Shown here: positions 1-9,222 of the stretch, piece by piece
Layout: each line of letters opens with the position of its first letter
How positions within the stretch are numbered: the stretch's first letter is position 1
Assembly (NCBI RefSeq): GCF_001439845.1
Contig: NZ_JYLO01000007.1
Location: forward strand, 186,001 to 250,000
Direction of reading: 5' to 3'
DNA length: 64,000 nucleotides
DNA from: Pseudomonas lactis
GTDB lineage: Bacteria > Pseudomonadota > Gammaproteobacteria > Pseudomonadales > Pseudomonadaceae
The notes under the pieces: model-generated
What the model saw: only the letters and a program-made list of their open reading frames with translations
Database searches by the model: none
What the model was told of the DNA's origin: nothing
Made by a program: the position numbers and the translations under genes

Positions 1-1
1 A

Positions 2-91
2 ATCGAATATCGCATCCCAATAGAGCTGAAAGCCTTGCCCTGCCTGGCTTCAAGCCCTCAAGAGGCACCTCATCAAGCGCTAACCGATTGA
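2..91 (+). CDS. Possible C-terminal end of a gene cut by the window edge
   Basis: Frame +2 is open from the first base to a TGA at 89-91 and encodes about 29 residues beginning IEYRIPIELKALP. It could be the tail of an upstream gene ending shortly before the tRNA promoter. The fragment is too short for family assignment, and frame +1 is also open over this stretch, so the call is weak. Confidence 0.2.
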   Translation: MEYRIPIELKALPCLASSPQEAPHQALTD

Positions 92-120
92 AGCACAAGC
101 GCTTTTCTTGAGTTTACGGG

Positions 121-148
121 TTGACACACTCGCGTTCCTCTGTAGAAT
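121..148 (+). promoter_or_regulatory. Sigma-70 promoter of first initiator tRNA gene
   Basis: TTGACA (121-126) and TAGAAT (143-148) are separated by 16 bp, and the mature tRNA starts 13 bp downstream of the -10 box. The same arrangement recurs in front of the second tRNA copy. Confidence 0.75.
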
Positions 149-161
149 GCCGACACACAGA

Positions 162-238
<77 letters not shown>

Positions 239-244
239 AACATC

Positions 245-276
245 AAAAAAGGCTACTCGAAAGAGTGGCCTTTTTT
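245..276 (+). terminator. Rho-independent terminator after initiator tRNA copy 1
   Basis: The stem GGCTACTC / GAGTGGCC, with one imperfect pair, is preceded by six A and followed by six T. It starts six bases after the CCA end and may work in both directions. Confidence 0.85.
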
Positions 277-364
277 GTGCGCGTCTGTTTTTGCCTGCAC
301 AATGCGCCCAACACCTTGATTTCAGAATAATTAGCGCTTATTTCAGCGATCGGCTCATTAACGG

Positions 365-392
365 TTGACACCCTGCCGCTGGGCTGTAGAAT
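365..392 (+). promoter_or_regulatory. Sigma-70 promoter of second initiator tRNA gene
   Basis: TTGACA (365-370) and TAGAAT (387-392) have 16-bp spacing, as at copy 1. The spacer sequence differs between the copies, so the boxes are kept within otherwise diverged sequence. Confidence 0.75.
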
Positions 393-404
393 GCCGCCCA
401 CAGA

Positions 405-481
<77 letters not shown>

Positions 482-487
482 AACATC

Positions 488-519
488 AAAAAAGGCTACT
501 CGAAAGAGTGGCCTTTTTT
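488..519 (+). terminator. Rho-independent terminator after initiator tRNA copy 2
   Basis: This hairpin with flanking A6 and T6 tracts is identical to the one after copy 1. Confidence 0.85.
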
Positions 520-761
520 GTATCTGACGAAAAAGTTCTTCTGAAACAATGGCATGGCATCTTTCATGAAACCGTAGACGGTTTGCAGAGTCCATCTCAT
601 TGCACGCTATGCTCACTGCTCAAGCGCTCCCCCTCTACGACCAATGGCCGCAGTCGCCGCGCCCGGTGATCCGCGTTAATATTTGTAATTATTTTGTCCA
701 TAGGGATTGGTAACTTGGCTGGATACCTCCATCCTGTCGCGCACAATCCACGAGGTGATTG

Positions 762-3404
762 ATGCGCGCCAACTCGTCTGAACCACAAGACACCGTCACA
801 GCAGAACAACCGATCACTCCCACCCGTTTGCGGTGGCTGGACCTGTTGAGCAAGTATCGCCAGCCCATCGGCCTGGCCGTGACGCTTCTGCTGTTTGCAA
901 TCGCCCTGATCGCCTGCCGGCACCTGCTGCTGGAGCTGGACCTCTACGCCCTGCACGATTCGATCCTGGAAGTGCCCAAGCCCGCCCTGTTGGGTGCCTT
1001 CGCGGCAGCGGTCGCCGGCTTCATTATCCTGCTCGGCTATGAGTTCTCCGGTGCGCGGTATGCCGGCGTGCAATTGCCCGCCAAAACCCTGGCCCTGGGT
1101 GGTTTCACCGCCTTTGCCATTGGCAACGCCATTGGTTTGTCGATGCTCTCGGGCGGTTCGGTGCGCTACCGTTTATATGCACGGCATGGCATCGGCGCCT
1201 CGGAAGTGGCGCACATGACCGTATTCGCCAGCCTGGCCCTTGGCTGTGCCCTGCCGCCGCTGGCCGCGCTGGCCACGTTGAGCAACTTGCCGGCCGCTTC
1301 CACTTACCTGCATTTATCGCAAAGCCTGCTCGGTGGCATTGCCGGCGCCGTGCTGCTGTTGTCGGTGCTGCTGTGCATCGGCATCTATCGCCGCCGCCTG
1401 CCGGAACAGCCCTACCCCGACAACCTGCTGGTCAAGGCCGGGCGCCGTACCCTGCGCCTGCCAGGCCGACGCCTGACGTTCCTGCAACTGATCATCACCG
1501 CACTGGACGTCGCCGCGGCCGCTACCGTGCTGTATCTGCTGTTGCCGGAAGCGCCGCCCTTCGGCCCGTTCCTGTTGGTGTATCTGCTGGCCCTGGCCGC
1601 CGGTGTGCTCAGCCATGTGCCGGGCGGCGTGGGCGTATTCGAAGCGATCCTGCTGGCGGCCTTTGCCGACAAACTCGGTGCCGCGCCCCTGGCCGCGGCC
1701 TTGCTGCTGTACCGCATGATCTACGTGGTGCTGCCTCTGCTGATCGCCTGTGTGTTCCTGCTGGTCAACGAGGCCCAGCGCCTGTTCCAGACCCAGCAGA
1801 GCCTGCGGGTAGCGTCGGGGCTGGCAGCGCCAGTATTGGCCGTCCTGGTTTTTTTGTCCGGCGTGGTCCTGCTGTTTTCCGGCGCCACGCCAGAAATCGA
1901 CTCACGCCTGGAAAACATCGGCTTCCTGATCCCCCATCGTCTGATTGACGCGTCGCACTTCGGTGCCAGCCTGATCGGCGTGTTGTGCCTGTTGCTCGCC
2001 CAGGGCCTGCGCCGGCGGTTGTCGGCCGCCTGGATGCTGACCATGGTGTTGCTGCTGGTTGGCGCCCTGCTCTCGCTGCTTAAAGGCTTCGACTGGGAAG
2101 AAGCCAGCCTGATGACCATGACCGCAGTGCTGCTGGCCATCTTCCGCCGCTCGTTCTACCGCGCCAGTCGCCTGACCGAGTTGCCGTTTTCGCCGCTGTA
2201 CCTGGTGGCCAGTGTGTGTGTGCTCGGTGCCTCGATATGGCTGCTGCTGTTTGCCTATCAGGACGTGCCCTACAGCCATCAACTCTGGTGGCAGTTCACC
2301 CTCGACGCCAACGCCCCACGTGGCTTGCGTTCGCTTCTCGGCGCCGCCGTGTTGCTGGTGATCGTGTCGCTGACCTGGCTGCTGCGCACGGCACGCCCGG
2401 TTATCCACCTGCCGACCCCGGAAGAACTGGAACGCGCCAGCAAGATCCTGATGGCCTCGTCCCAACCCGACGGAGGCCTGGCGCTCACCGGCGACAAGGC
2501 GCTGCTGTTTCACCCCAACGATGAAGCCTTCCTGATGTATGCCCGTCGCGGGCGTAGCCTGGTGGCCCTGTACGACCCGATCGGCCCGACCCAGCCGCGC
2601 GCCGAGATGATCTGGCAGTTCCGCGACCTGTGCGACATCCACCACGCCCGCCCGGTGTTCTACCAGGTACGCGCCGAGAACCTGCCGTACTACATGGACA
2701 TCGGCCTCACCGCGATCAAGCTGGGTGAAGAAGCCCGCGTCGACCTGAAACGCTTTGACCTGGAAGCCAAGGGCAAAGAAATGAAGGATTTGCGCTACAC
2801 CTGGAACCGTGGCACCCGGGACGGGCTGTCCCTGGAGATCTGCGAACCGGGCAAGGCGCCAATGGATGAATTAAAAGTCATCTCCGATGCCTGGCTTACA
2901 GGTAAGAATGTGCGGGAAAAGGGCTTCTCCCTGGGCCGTTTCAGCGATGATTACCTCAAGCACTTTCGTATCGCGATCATTCGCTTCGAAGGGCGCCCGG
3001 TGGCCTTCGCCAACCTGCTCGAAACCTACAACCATGACCTGGCCAGCCTCGACCTGATGCGTGCCCACCCGGACGCGCCCAAGTTGACCATGGAATTCAT
3101 GATGGTGGGCCTGATTCAACATTATAAGAGCCACGACTACGCGCGCTTCAGCCTCGGCATGGTGCCGTTGTCGGGCTTGCAACCGCGCCGTGGCGCACCG
3201 CTGACCCAACGCCTGGGTTCGATGGTGTTCCGCCGTGGCGAGCAACTGTATAACTTCCAAGGTTTGCGCCGCTTCAAAGACAAGTTCCAGCCCGACTGGG
3301 AACCCCGTTACATGGCTGTGCCCGCAGGACTGGATCCGCTGGTGGCATTGGCCGATACCGCCGCCCTGATCGCGGGCGGCTTGACTGGATTGGTGAAACG
3401 CTGA
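762..3404 (+). CDS. mprF: MprF-type aminoacyl-phosphatidylglycerol synthase
   Basis: This inner-membrane enzyme transfers an amino acid from aminoacyl-tRNA to phosphatidylglycerol, lowering the negative charge of the membrane and the action of cationic peptides. The 880-residue protein has many hydrophobic segments over roughly residues 20-540 (flippase/synthase membrane part). A soluble C-terminal DUF2156-type catalytic domain follows (about 560-860), with conserved stretches such as LTGDKALLFHP and LVALYDPIGP. The ATG at 762 is preferred over a TTG one codon upstream because CGAGG lies 7-8 bases before it. The next gene overlaps its stop, and a VirJ-family partner implies alanyl- rather than lysyl-PG, as for PA0920/PA0919 of P. 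aeruginosa. The substrate is inferred from that pairing. Confidence 0.92.
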   Translation: MRANSSEPQDTVTAEQPITPTRLRWLDLLSKYRQPIGLAVTLLLFAIALIACRHLLLELDLYALHDSILEVPKPALLGAFAAAVAGFIILLGYEFSGARYAGVQLPAKTLALGGFTAFAIGNAIGLSMLSGGSVRYRLYARHGIGASEVAHMTVFASLALGCALPPLAALATLSNLPAASTYLHLSQSLLGGIAGAVLLLSVLLCIGIYRRRLPEQPYPDNLLVKAGRRTLRLPGRRLTFLQLIITALDVAAAATVLYLLLPEAPPFGPFLLVYLLALAAGVLSHVPGGVGVFEAILLAAFADKLGAAPLAAALLLYRMIYVVLPLLIACVFLLVNEAQRLFQTQQSLRVASGLAAPVLAVLVFLSGVVLLFSGATPEIDSRLENIGFLIPHRLIDASHFGASLIGVLCLLLAQGLRRRLSAAWMLTMVLLLVGALLSLLKGFDWEEASLMTMTAVLLAIFRRSFYRASRLTELPFSPLYLVASVCVLGASIWLLLFAYQDVPYSHQLWWQFTLDANAPRGLRSLLGAAVLLVIVSLTWLLRTARPVIHLPTPEELERASKILMASSQPDGGLALTGDKALLFHPNDEAFLMYARRGRSLVALYDPIGPTQPRAEMIWQFRDLCDIHHARPVFYQVRAENLPYYMDIGLTAIKLGEEARVDLKRFDLEAKGKEMKDLRYTWNRGTRDGLSLEICEPGKAPMDELKVISDAWLTGKNVREKGFSLGRFSDDYLKHFRIAIIRFEGRPVAFANLLETYNHDLASLDLMRAHPDAPKLTMEFMMVGLIQHYKSHDYARFSLGMVPLSGLQPRRGAPLTQRLGSMVFRRGEQLYNFQGLRRFKDKFQPDWEPRYMAVPAGLDPLVALADTAALIAGGLTGLVKR

Positions 3405-4684
3405 TGATTCGACGCTCCTGGCGGTATGTATTGGCTTTAGTGGTGCTGCTTGCGCTGATCGCGGCGGGTGGCTTCTGGTACTGGAACCGCCCTGCCCCGC
3501 AGCCGACCCTGGAGCACTTGCCCCAGGCCGACGGTTCGGTAATGACCCGCGTGACCCCGGCCAGCAACGCAAAAGCCCGCGTGGCCGTGGCGGTGATGGC
3601 CGACGAAACCCTGACCGACAGCCAACTGATGGCCCTGAGCCAGGGCGGTGCTGCGCAACTGGTTCAGGTGGTGCTGCCCAAAGATGACTGCGCATTGCAG
3701 GAAAAAGCCCTGCAAGACGCCCTGGCCCAGCTCAAAGGCCCGGCGACCCTGGTCAGCGGCATCGGCCCTGGCGCCGCACTCGCCTGGCGCTGGCTGGCCA
3801 CCCAGAACGACGACAAGGCCAACGCCATCTCTGTGGGCTTCGCCCTGAAACAGGAAGGCTGCAACGACCCGCTGCCGAAAACCGCCGCCCATGGCAACTG
3901 GCTGGTGGCGTGGAACGATAACCCCGACGATGAGAGCGCCAGTTTCGTACGTGACACACCACGCGCTACGACCAGCATCAGCGACTACGACATTCATTAC
4001 CCACAGGTGCTGAACAACGAACTGCGCAAGCAACTGGTCGGTTCGGACAACGGCGGCCTGGCGATTCCGGTGGTGGAGGTGCCTGCCGGCCAAGCCAAGG
4101 ACACCGTGACCCTGTTCCTCTCCGGTGACGGCGGCTGGCGCGACTTGGACCGCGACGTGGCGGGCGAGATGGCGAAGATCGGCTACCCGGTGGTGGGCAT
4201 CGACACCCTGCGCTATTACTGGCAGCACAAGAGCCCCGAGCAAAGCGCCAAGGACCTCACCGAGCTGATGCAACACTACCGGCAGAAATGGGGCACCAAG
4301 CGCTTCGTGCTGACCGGTTACTCGTTCGGCGCCGACGTACTGCCGGCGATCTACAACCGTATGCCAGAGAACGAACAGCAACGGGTAGACGCGATCATCC
4401 TGCTGGCCTTCGCCCGCACCGGCAGCTTTGAAATCGAAGTGGAAGGCTGGCTGGGCAACGCCGGCAAAGAAGCCGCCACCGGCCCGGAAATGGCCAAGCT
4501 GCCGCCTGAAAAAGTCGTGTGCATCTACGGTGCCGAAGAAGTCGACGAGAGCGGCTGCACCGACAAGACCGCCGTGGGCGAAGCCATGAAGCTGCCGGGC
4601 GGGCATCACTTCGATGAGAACTACCCGGCGCTGGCCAAGCGGTTGGTGGATATTATTGTCAAGCATCAGGCCAAAGCCGAATAA
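3404..4684 (+). CDS. VirJ/AcvB-family serine hydrolase, probable alanyl-PG hydrolase
   Basis: The 426-residue protein has an N-terminal signal or anchor segment (about residues 8-25, VLALVVLLALIAAGGFWYW), so it acts on the periplasmic side. The C-terminal half is an alpha/beta-hydrolase VirJ domain with the nucleophile motif GYSFG (near residue 307) and a late GGHHF histidine. In P. aeruginosa the equivalent neighbour of the alanyl-PG synthase removes alanine from alanyl-PG. Function here rests on the family and the neighbour. Its ATG overlaps the mprF stop in TGATG, so the two are translationally coupled and probably set alanyl-PG levels together. Confidence 0.85.
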   Translation: MIRRSWRYVLALVVLLALIAAGGFWYWNRPAPQPTLEHLPQADGSVMTRVTPASNAKARVAVAVMADETLTDSQLMALSQGGAAQLVQVVLPKDDCALQEKALQDALAQLKGPATLVSGIGPGAALAWRWLATQNDDKANAISVGFALKQEGCNDPLPKTAAHGNWLVAWNDNPDDESASFVRDTPRATTSISDYDIHYPQVLNNELRKQLVGSDNGGLAIPVVEVPAGQAKDTVTLFLSGDGGWRDLDRDVAGEMAKIGYPVVGIDTLRYYWQHKSPEQSAKDLTELMQHYRQKWGTKRFVLTGYSFGADVLPAIYNRMPENEQQRVDAIILLAFARTGSFEIEVEGWLGNAGKEAATGPEMAKLPPEKVVCIYGAEEVDESGCTDKTAVGEAMKLPGGHHFDENYPALAKRLVDIIVKHQAKAE

Positions 4685-4708
4685 TTCCAGCTTAATCCAA
4701 GACCCAAT

Positions 4709-4795
4709 GTGGGAGCGGGCTTGCCCGCGATAGCGCGGGCTCAGTTACAGTAGCGTTGACTGACAGTCCGCCATCGCGGGCAAGCCCGCTCCCAC
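4709..4795. repeat. REPIN (GTGGGAGCGGGCTTGCCCGCG family)
   Basis: Two inverted REP sequences, GTGGGAGCGGGCTTGCCCGC at the left and its complement ending in CTCCCAC at the right, are separated by about 30 bp. The element lies between the 3' ends of the VirJ-family gene and recJ, a typical extragenic position. Confidence 0.9.
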
Positions 4796-4819
4796 AGTGG
4801 TACGTGGTGTTGATGAAAA

Positions 4820-6529
4820 CTAGCGCGGTTCGATGTGCGCAATCATCAGTTGCACCGTCTCATTGCCACGAAACTCATTCACATCCAGTTTGTAGGCCAA
4901 CTCCACCCACCGCACGGTCGGGTTCGGCCACACTTCGCGGTCCACGCCAAAGGCAATGCCATCGAGCTTCACCGACCCGCATTCGCTCTTGAGCACCACT
5001 TTCAAATGCCGCTCGCCCACCACCCGCTGCTCCACCAACTGAAATACCCCGTGAAACAACGGCTCGGGAAAGTGCTGCCCCCACGGGCCGGCATGGCGCA
5101 CGGCGCGGGCCAGTTCCAGGTGAAACTCTTCCACCGCCAGGGTACCGTCTGAAAGCAGGCGGCCGGTGAGGTCTTCTTCGCGCAGTTGCCGACGCACTTC
5201 GGCATCAAAGGCTTCGGCGAACAACGGGAAGTTGGCTTCAGGCAAGGTCAGCCCCGCCGCCATGGCGTGGCCACCGTATTTGGTGATCAGGTTGGGATGC
5301 TGGCTGGCGACGACTGCCAGCGCATCGCGGATATGAAAGCCCTGCACCGAGCGTCCAGAGCCCTTGAGCAGGCCATCGCCGGCATCGGCGAAGGCGATGG
5401 TCGGGCGGAAATAACGCTCCTTCATGCGTGACGCGAGGATGCCGATCACCCCCTGGTGCCACTCCGGGTCGAACAGGCACAAGCCGTACGGCATCGACTC
5501 CACCGGCAAGTCCTTGAGCTGGGCCAGGGCCTCGCGCTGCATGCCTTGCTCGATGGATTTACGGTCCTGGTTCATGCCGTCCAGTTGCGCGGCCATTTGC
5601 CGTGCGGCGGCGAAGTCGGTGGTGAGCAGGCATTCGATGCCCAGGCTCATGTCATCCAGGCGTCCGGCGGCATTCAGGCGCGGGCCGAGGATAAAACCCA
5701 GGTCGGTGGAGGTGATACGCGCATGATCACGCTTGGCCACTTCCAGAATCGCCTTGATCCCCGGCCGTGCCCGACCGGCCCGAATACGCTCCAGGCCCTG
5801 GTGCACGAGGATGCGGTTGTTGGCGTCCAGCGGCACCACGTCAGCGACGCTGCCCAGGGCCACCAGGTCAAGCAGTTCACCGATGTTCGGCTGGGGCTTG
5901 TTGTCATACCAACCCAGGCTGCGCAACCGCGCACGCAGGGCCATCAACACGTAAAAGATCACGCCGACCCCGGCCAGGGCCTTGCTGGGGAACCCACAGC
6001 CCGGCTGGTTCGGATTGACGATGGCGTCAGCGGCCGGCAGTTCATCGCCGGGCAAGTGGTGGTCGGTGACCAGCACCTGCAACCCCGCCGCTTTCGCCGC
6101 CGCCACGCCTTCGACGCTGGAGATACCGTTGTCCACGGTGATCAGCAACTGCGGCTCGCGCTCCAGCGCCACCGCGACGATTTCCGGGGTCAGGCCGTAG
6201 CCGTATTCGAAGCGGTTGGGCACCAGGTAGTCGACATGGGCCGCGCCGAGCAAACGCAAGCCCAGAGTGCCCACGGTGCTCGCCGTGGCGCCATCGGCGT
6301 CGAAGTCACCGACGATCAGGATGCGCTGGCGCTGCTCCAGGGCCGTCACCAGCAAGTCCACCGCGGCGTCGATACCCTTGAGCTGCTGATAGGGAATCAA
6401 CCGCGCCAGGCTCTTGTCCAGCTCGGCTTCCGATTGCACCCCGCGTGCGGCGTAAAGGCGGGTCAACAGCGGCGGCAGTTCACCGAGAAAAGGCAGGACG
6501 GCGGGCAGTGGGCGGGGATCGATACGCAT
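4820..6529 (-). CDS. recJ: Single-stranded-DNA-specific 5'-3' exonuclease RecJ
   Basis: RecJ degrades single-stranded DNA 5' to 3' in recombinational repair (RecF pathway) and mismatch repair. The 569-residue protein has the DHH-phosphoesterase signature DFDADG at 75-80 and the DHH motif TDHH at 155-158 (metal ligands). A DHHA1 domain lies around 350-450 with the late GGHAMAAG motif, and a C-terminal OB-like domain follows. Length is normal for the family. The start MRIDPRPLP is the usual pseudomonad N-terminus. REPINs flank the gene on both sides. Confidence 0.96.
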   Translation of the reverse strand: MRIDPRPLPAVLPFLGELPPLLTRLYAARGVQSEAELDKSLARLIPYQQLKGIDAAVDLLVTALEQRQRILIVGDFDADGATASTVGTLGLRLLGAAHVDYLVPNRFEYGYGLTPEIVAVALEREPQLLITVDNGISSVEGVAAAKAAGLQVLVTDHHLPGDELPAADAIVNPNQPGCGFPSKALAGVGVIFYVLMALRARLRSLGWYDNKPQPNIGELLDLVALGSVADVVPLDANNRILVHQGLERIRAGRARPGIKAILEVAKRDHARITSTDLGFILGPRLNAAGRLDDMSLGIECLLTTDFAAARQMAAQLDGMNQDRKSIEQGMQREALAQLKDLPVESMPYGLCLFDPEWHQGVIGILASRMKERYFRPTIAFADAGDGLLKGSGRSVQGFHIRDALAVVASQHPNLITKYGGHAMAAGLTLPEANFPLFAEAFDAEVRRQLREEDLTGRLLSDGTLAVEEFHLELARAVRHAGPWGQHFPEPLFHGVFQLVEQRVVGERHLKVVLKSECGSVKLDGIAFGVDREVWPNPTVRWVELAYKLDVNEFRGNETVQLMIAHIEPR

Positions 6530-6557
6530 ACGGTGGTGATAACTTCTCTTTAATCAT

Positions 6558-6656
6558 TGTAGGAGCGAGCTTGCTCGCGAAGGTGGTTAACGATGACGCG
6601 TGTGCCTGGGTGATCGTGGTGCCCTGGAGTTTTTCGCGAGCAAGCTCGCTCCTACA
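6558..6656. repeat. REPIN (TGTAGGAGCGAGCTTGCTCGCGA family)
   Basis: Inverted copies of the GTAGGAGCGAGCTTGCTCGC REP sequence lie at both ends, about 50 bp apart, between recJ and yaeQ. Further copies occur at 11183, 42434 and 54355. Confidence 0.9.
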
Positions 6657-6678
6657 GGGAGCCGGGTTCAGCCAAGGT

Positions 6679-7221
6679 TTAACCGCGCTCGCCGACCAGC
6701 CATTGCAGTTGCACTTCATGCTGGCCACGGTCATCGGTCACAAAGATCGTGCCTTCGCTGATCATCACGTCCCACTTGATGACGCGGGGCATGTCCTTGG
6801 CCAGGGTCTCCAACACTTCCTGGGGCACGGCAGCGATATGTACGTTTTTCAGGTTGTTGGCCACCGGCACCACCTTGCCTTCCCACACGCGCAGGCTGCC
6901 ATAGGCCAGCAGGCTGGTGCGTTCGGTGCGGCGCGAGCACCAGGTCAGGCGGTCGGCATCCGGCTGGCCGACTTCGATCCAGTGCAAAACCCGATCATCC
7001 AGGCTCTTTTCCCAAAGGGCTGGTTCGTCCACATCCGACAGGCCACGCCCGAACGCCAATTGCTCGTTGTACCAGAGGGCGTAGGCCAGCAGGCGCACGG
7101 TCATGCGCTCTTCGGTTTCCGAAGGGTGGCGGGCGATGGTCTGTTTGACGCTCTCATACACCGAGCGGTCGAGGTCGGTGAGGTTGAGTTCGAATTTGTA
7201 GGTCGTGGACGGCTGGGCCAT
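6679..7221 (-). CDS. yaeQ: YaeQ family protein
   Basis: The 180-residue soluble protein begins MAQPSTTYKFELNLTDLDR and matches the YaeQ family (PF07152) along its length, including ERMTVRLLAYALWY and the WIEVGQPD segment. The fold is related to PD-(D/E)XK nucleases, but no physiological reaction is firmly established. YaeQ of E. coli was named as a suppressor of loss of the RfaH factor. It is a single gene with no overlapping neighbour. Confidence 0.9.
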   Translation of the reverse strand: MAQPSTTYKFELNLTDLDRSVYESVKQTIARHPSETEERMTVRLLAYALWYNEQLAFGRGLSDVDEPALWEKSLDDRVLHWIEVGQPDADRLTWCSRRTERTSLLAYGSLRVWEGKVVPVANNLKNVHIAAVPQEVLETLAKDMPRVIKWDVMISEGTIFVTDDRGQHEVQLQWLVGERG

Positions 7222-7358
7222 GAACGGGCTTCTAAAGACAAGGAAAGACGGCCAGTCTAACCGATGGCGAGGGCATTGAACGAATACTGCGCTGCATCCA
7301 CGCAGCTCGCCTATGTTAAAAAGCAGTACATCATCGTCCCGCGCTTGTAAGGATCCCC

Positions 7359-8558
7359 ATGTCGCTTAATGCCAAACCACTTGCCGGCCTGAAAGTCATC
7401 GAACTGGGCACTCTAATCGCCGGCCCGTTTGCCTCACGCATCTGCGCCGAATTCGGCGCCGAAGTGATCAAGGTCGAATCCCCGGACGGCGGCGACCCGC
7501 TGCGCAAATGGCGCAAGCTGTATGAAGGCACTTCGCTGTGGTGGTTCGTGCAGGCCCGCAACAAGCAGTCGCTGACCCTCAACCTCAAGCACCCTGAGGG
7601 CCTGGCGATTCTCAAGCAACTGTTGGCCGACGCCGACATTCTGATCGAAAACTTCCGCCCAGGCGTGCTGGAGAAACTCGGCCTGAGTTGGGAAACCCTG
7701 CACGCCCTCAACCCCAAGCTGGTGATGGTACGCCTCTCGGGCTTCGGCCAGACGGGGCCGATGAAGGACCAGCCGGGGTTTGGCGCGGTGGGCGAGTCCA
7801 TGGGCGGCTTGCGCTATATCACCGGCTTCGAAGACCGCCCGCCAGTGCGCACCGGGATTTCCATCGGCGACTCGATTGCCGCGTTGTGGGCGGTGATCGG
7901 CGCGCTGATGGCACTGCGTCACCGCGAGGTCAACGGCGGTCTGGGCCAAGTGGTGGATGTGGCGCTGTACGAAGCCATCTTCGCCATGATGGAAAGCATG
8001 ATCCCCGAGTTCGATGTGTTCGGGTTTATCCGTGAGCGCACCGGCAACATCATGCCCGGCATCACCCCGTCCTCGATCCACACCACCGCAGACGGCAAGC
8101 ATGTGCAAATCGGCGCCAATGGCGATGCGATCTTCAAGCGCTTCATGCAGGTGATCGGCCGTGACGACTTGGCGAACGACCCTGCACTGGCCAGCAATGA
8201 CGGGCGTGACACTCGCCGCGACGAGCTGTACGGCGTGATTGATCGCTGGGTCAATTCGCTGTCGCTCGACCAGGTGATTGAGCAACTGAATAAAGCCGAG
8301 GTGCCCGCCAGCCGTATCTACAGCGCCGAAGACATGCTGGGTGACCCGCAATTCCTGGCCCGGGAAATGTTCCTCAAGGCGCAGTTGCCGGGCGGCAAGG
8401 ACTTCAAGATGCCCGGCATCGTGCCCAAGCTCTCGGACACACCGGGCAGTTGCGAATGGGTCGGCCCGCAACTGGGTGAACACAACAGCCTGGTGCTCAA
8501 TGCCTTGGGCTACGACGCGGCGGCTATCACTCGCCTGCGCGAGGATGGCGCGATCTGA
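7359..8558 (+). CDS. CaiB/BaiF family (class III) CoA-transferase
   Basis: The enzyme moves CoA between carboxylic acids through an aspartyl-CoA thioester. The 399-residue protein has the family N-terminus LKVIELGTLIAGPFA, the KVESPDGGDPLR stretch and the catalytic aspartate D171 in ISIGDSIAAL, matching Asp169 of formyl-CoA transferase. Length is typical. AAGGA lies six bases upstream of the ATG. No acyl-CoA pathway genes are adjacent, so the substrate cannot be told. It is monocistronic, followed by a shared bidirectional terminator. Confidence 0.9.
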   Translation: MSLNAKPLAGLKVIELGTLIAGPFASRICAEFGAEVIKVESPDGGDPLRKWRKLYEGTSLWWFVQARNKQSLTLNLKHPEGLAILKQLLADADILIENFRPGVLEKLGLSWETLHALNPKLVMVRLSGFGQTGPMKDQPGFGAVGESMGGLRYITGFEDRPPVRTGISIGDSIAALWAVIGALMALRHREVNGGLGQVVDVALYEAIFAMMESMIPEFDVFGFIRERTGNIMPGITPSSIHTTADGKHVQIGANGDAIFKRFMQVIGRDDLANDPALASNDGRDTRRDELYGVIDRWVNSLSLDQVIEQLNKAEVPASRIYSAEDMLGDPQFLAREMFLKAQLPGGKDFKMPGIVPKLSDTPGSCEWVGPQLGEHNSLVLNALGYDAAAITRLREDGAI

Positions 8559-8577
8559 CAAATCCCAGGCAAAAAGA

Positions 8578-8609
8578 AACCCCGAGCAGTGGGGAGACAA
8601 CTCGGGGTT
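8578..8609. terminator. Convergent, probably bidirectional terminator
   Basis: A 9-bp perfect stem AACCCCGAG / CTCGGGGTT with a 14-nt loop lies between the convergent CoA-transferase and DUF3509 genes. Read on the minus strand the stem is followed by TTCTTTTTG, a good U-tract, so it ends the DUF3509 transcript best. The plus-strand side lacks a clear T run. Confidence 0.7.
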
Positions 8610-8730
8610 AAACGTGGTCTACAAAAAGACCCGCACAGCAAGCGACAAACACCGGAGCACAATGCCTGCTCTTGCTGTTACAAACTCTGACTGACCACCT
8701 TGTAGGAAGGTTCCGAAGAAAAATAATGTT

Positions 8731-9015
8731 TCATGCCAGTGCGCCGCCACGGGTTTGGGAGGCGTTGCGCAAGGCAGCGATGACTGAAGGTTCCAGGCGC
8801 CCTTCGGCAATTTTCAGGTCGCGAAGCAGGCAATCCACCACATCCACCAGCGCGCGCTTGTCGCTCAATTGCGCACGATCGACTTCACGTTCAACCACGA
8901 TGGCGCCACCGGGGTTCTTCACGGTTACCAGGCAGTCGTCGCGCATACCGGCAGAGGTCAGCGTAACCTGATAAGGGCTCAGTGCTTGGCTGAGCAATAG
9001 GTTGATACTTTCCAT
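8731..9015 (-). CDS. DUF3509 family small protein
   Basis: The 94-residue acidic protein (MESINLLLSQALSPYQVTL...) resembles the Pseudomonas-restricted DUF3509 family, of unknown function. It has no signal peptide or membrane segment. I chose the ATG at 9015 because GAGTGGTG lies about six bases before it. Two GTG codons four and three codons upstream are alternative starts. It converges on the CoA-transferase gene with a shared terminator. Confidence 0.75.
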   Translation of the reverse strand: MESINLLLSQALSPYQVTLTSAGMRDDCLVTVKNPGGAIVVEREVDRAQLSDKRALVDVVDCLLRDLKIAEGRLEPSVIAALRNASQTRGGALA

Positions 9016-9222
9016 CTCGATCACCACTCAATCATTCGAAAAAGGTTCGAAAAACAAAAATGTCACGAAGAGGCTGACATTCAAGTGACCCGTGCTCAAA
9101 GCAGAAAGTTCTACCTTTTGTGTAATCCACTGCTTGAGGAAAACGAGCATGCACGGAAAAGATGACAGAGAAAAAACAACGGCGCACAGGCTAGAATCCC
9201 TGGATTATCCCGGGAGCCTGCC

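Noticed and set aside
4820..6553. 365-codon frame on the plus strand opposite recJ
   Set aside because: RecJ motifs fill the minus strand; the opposite frame shows typical shadow composition.
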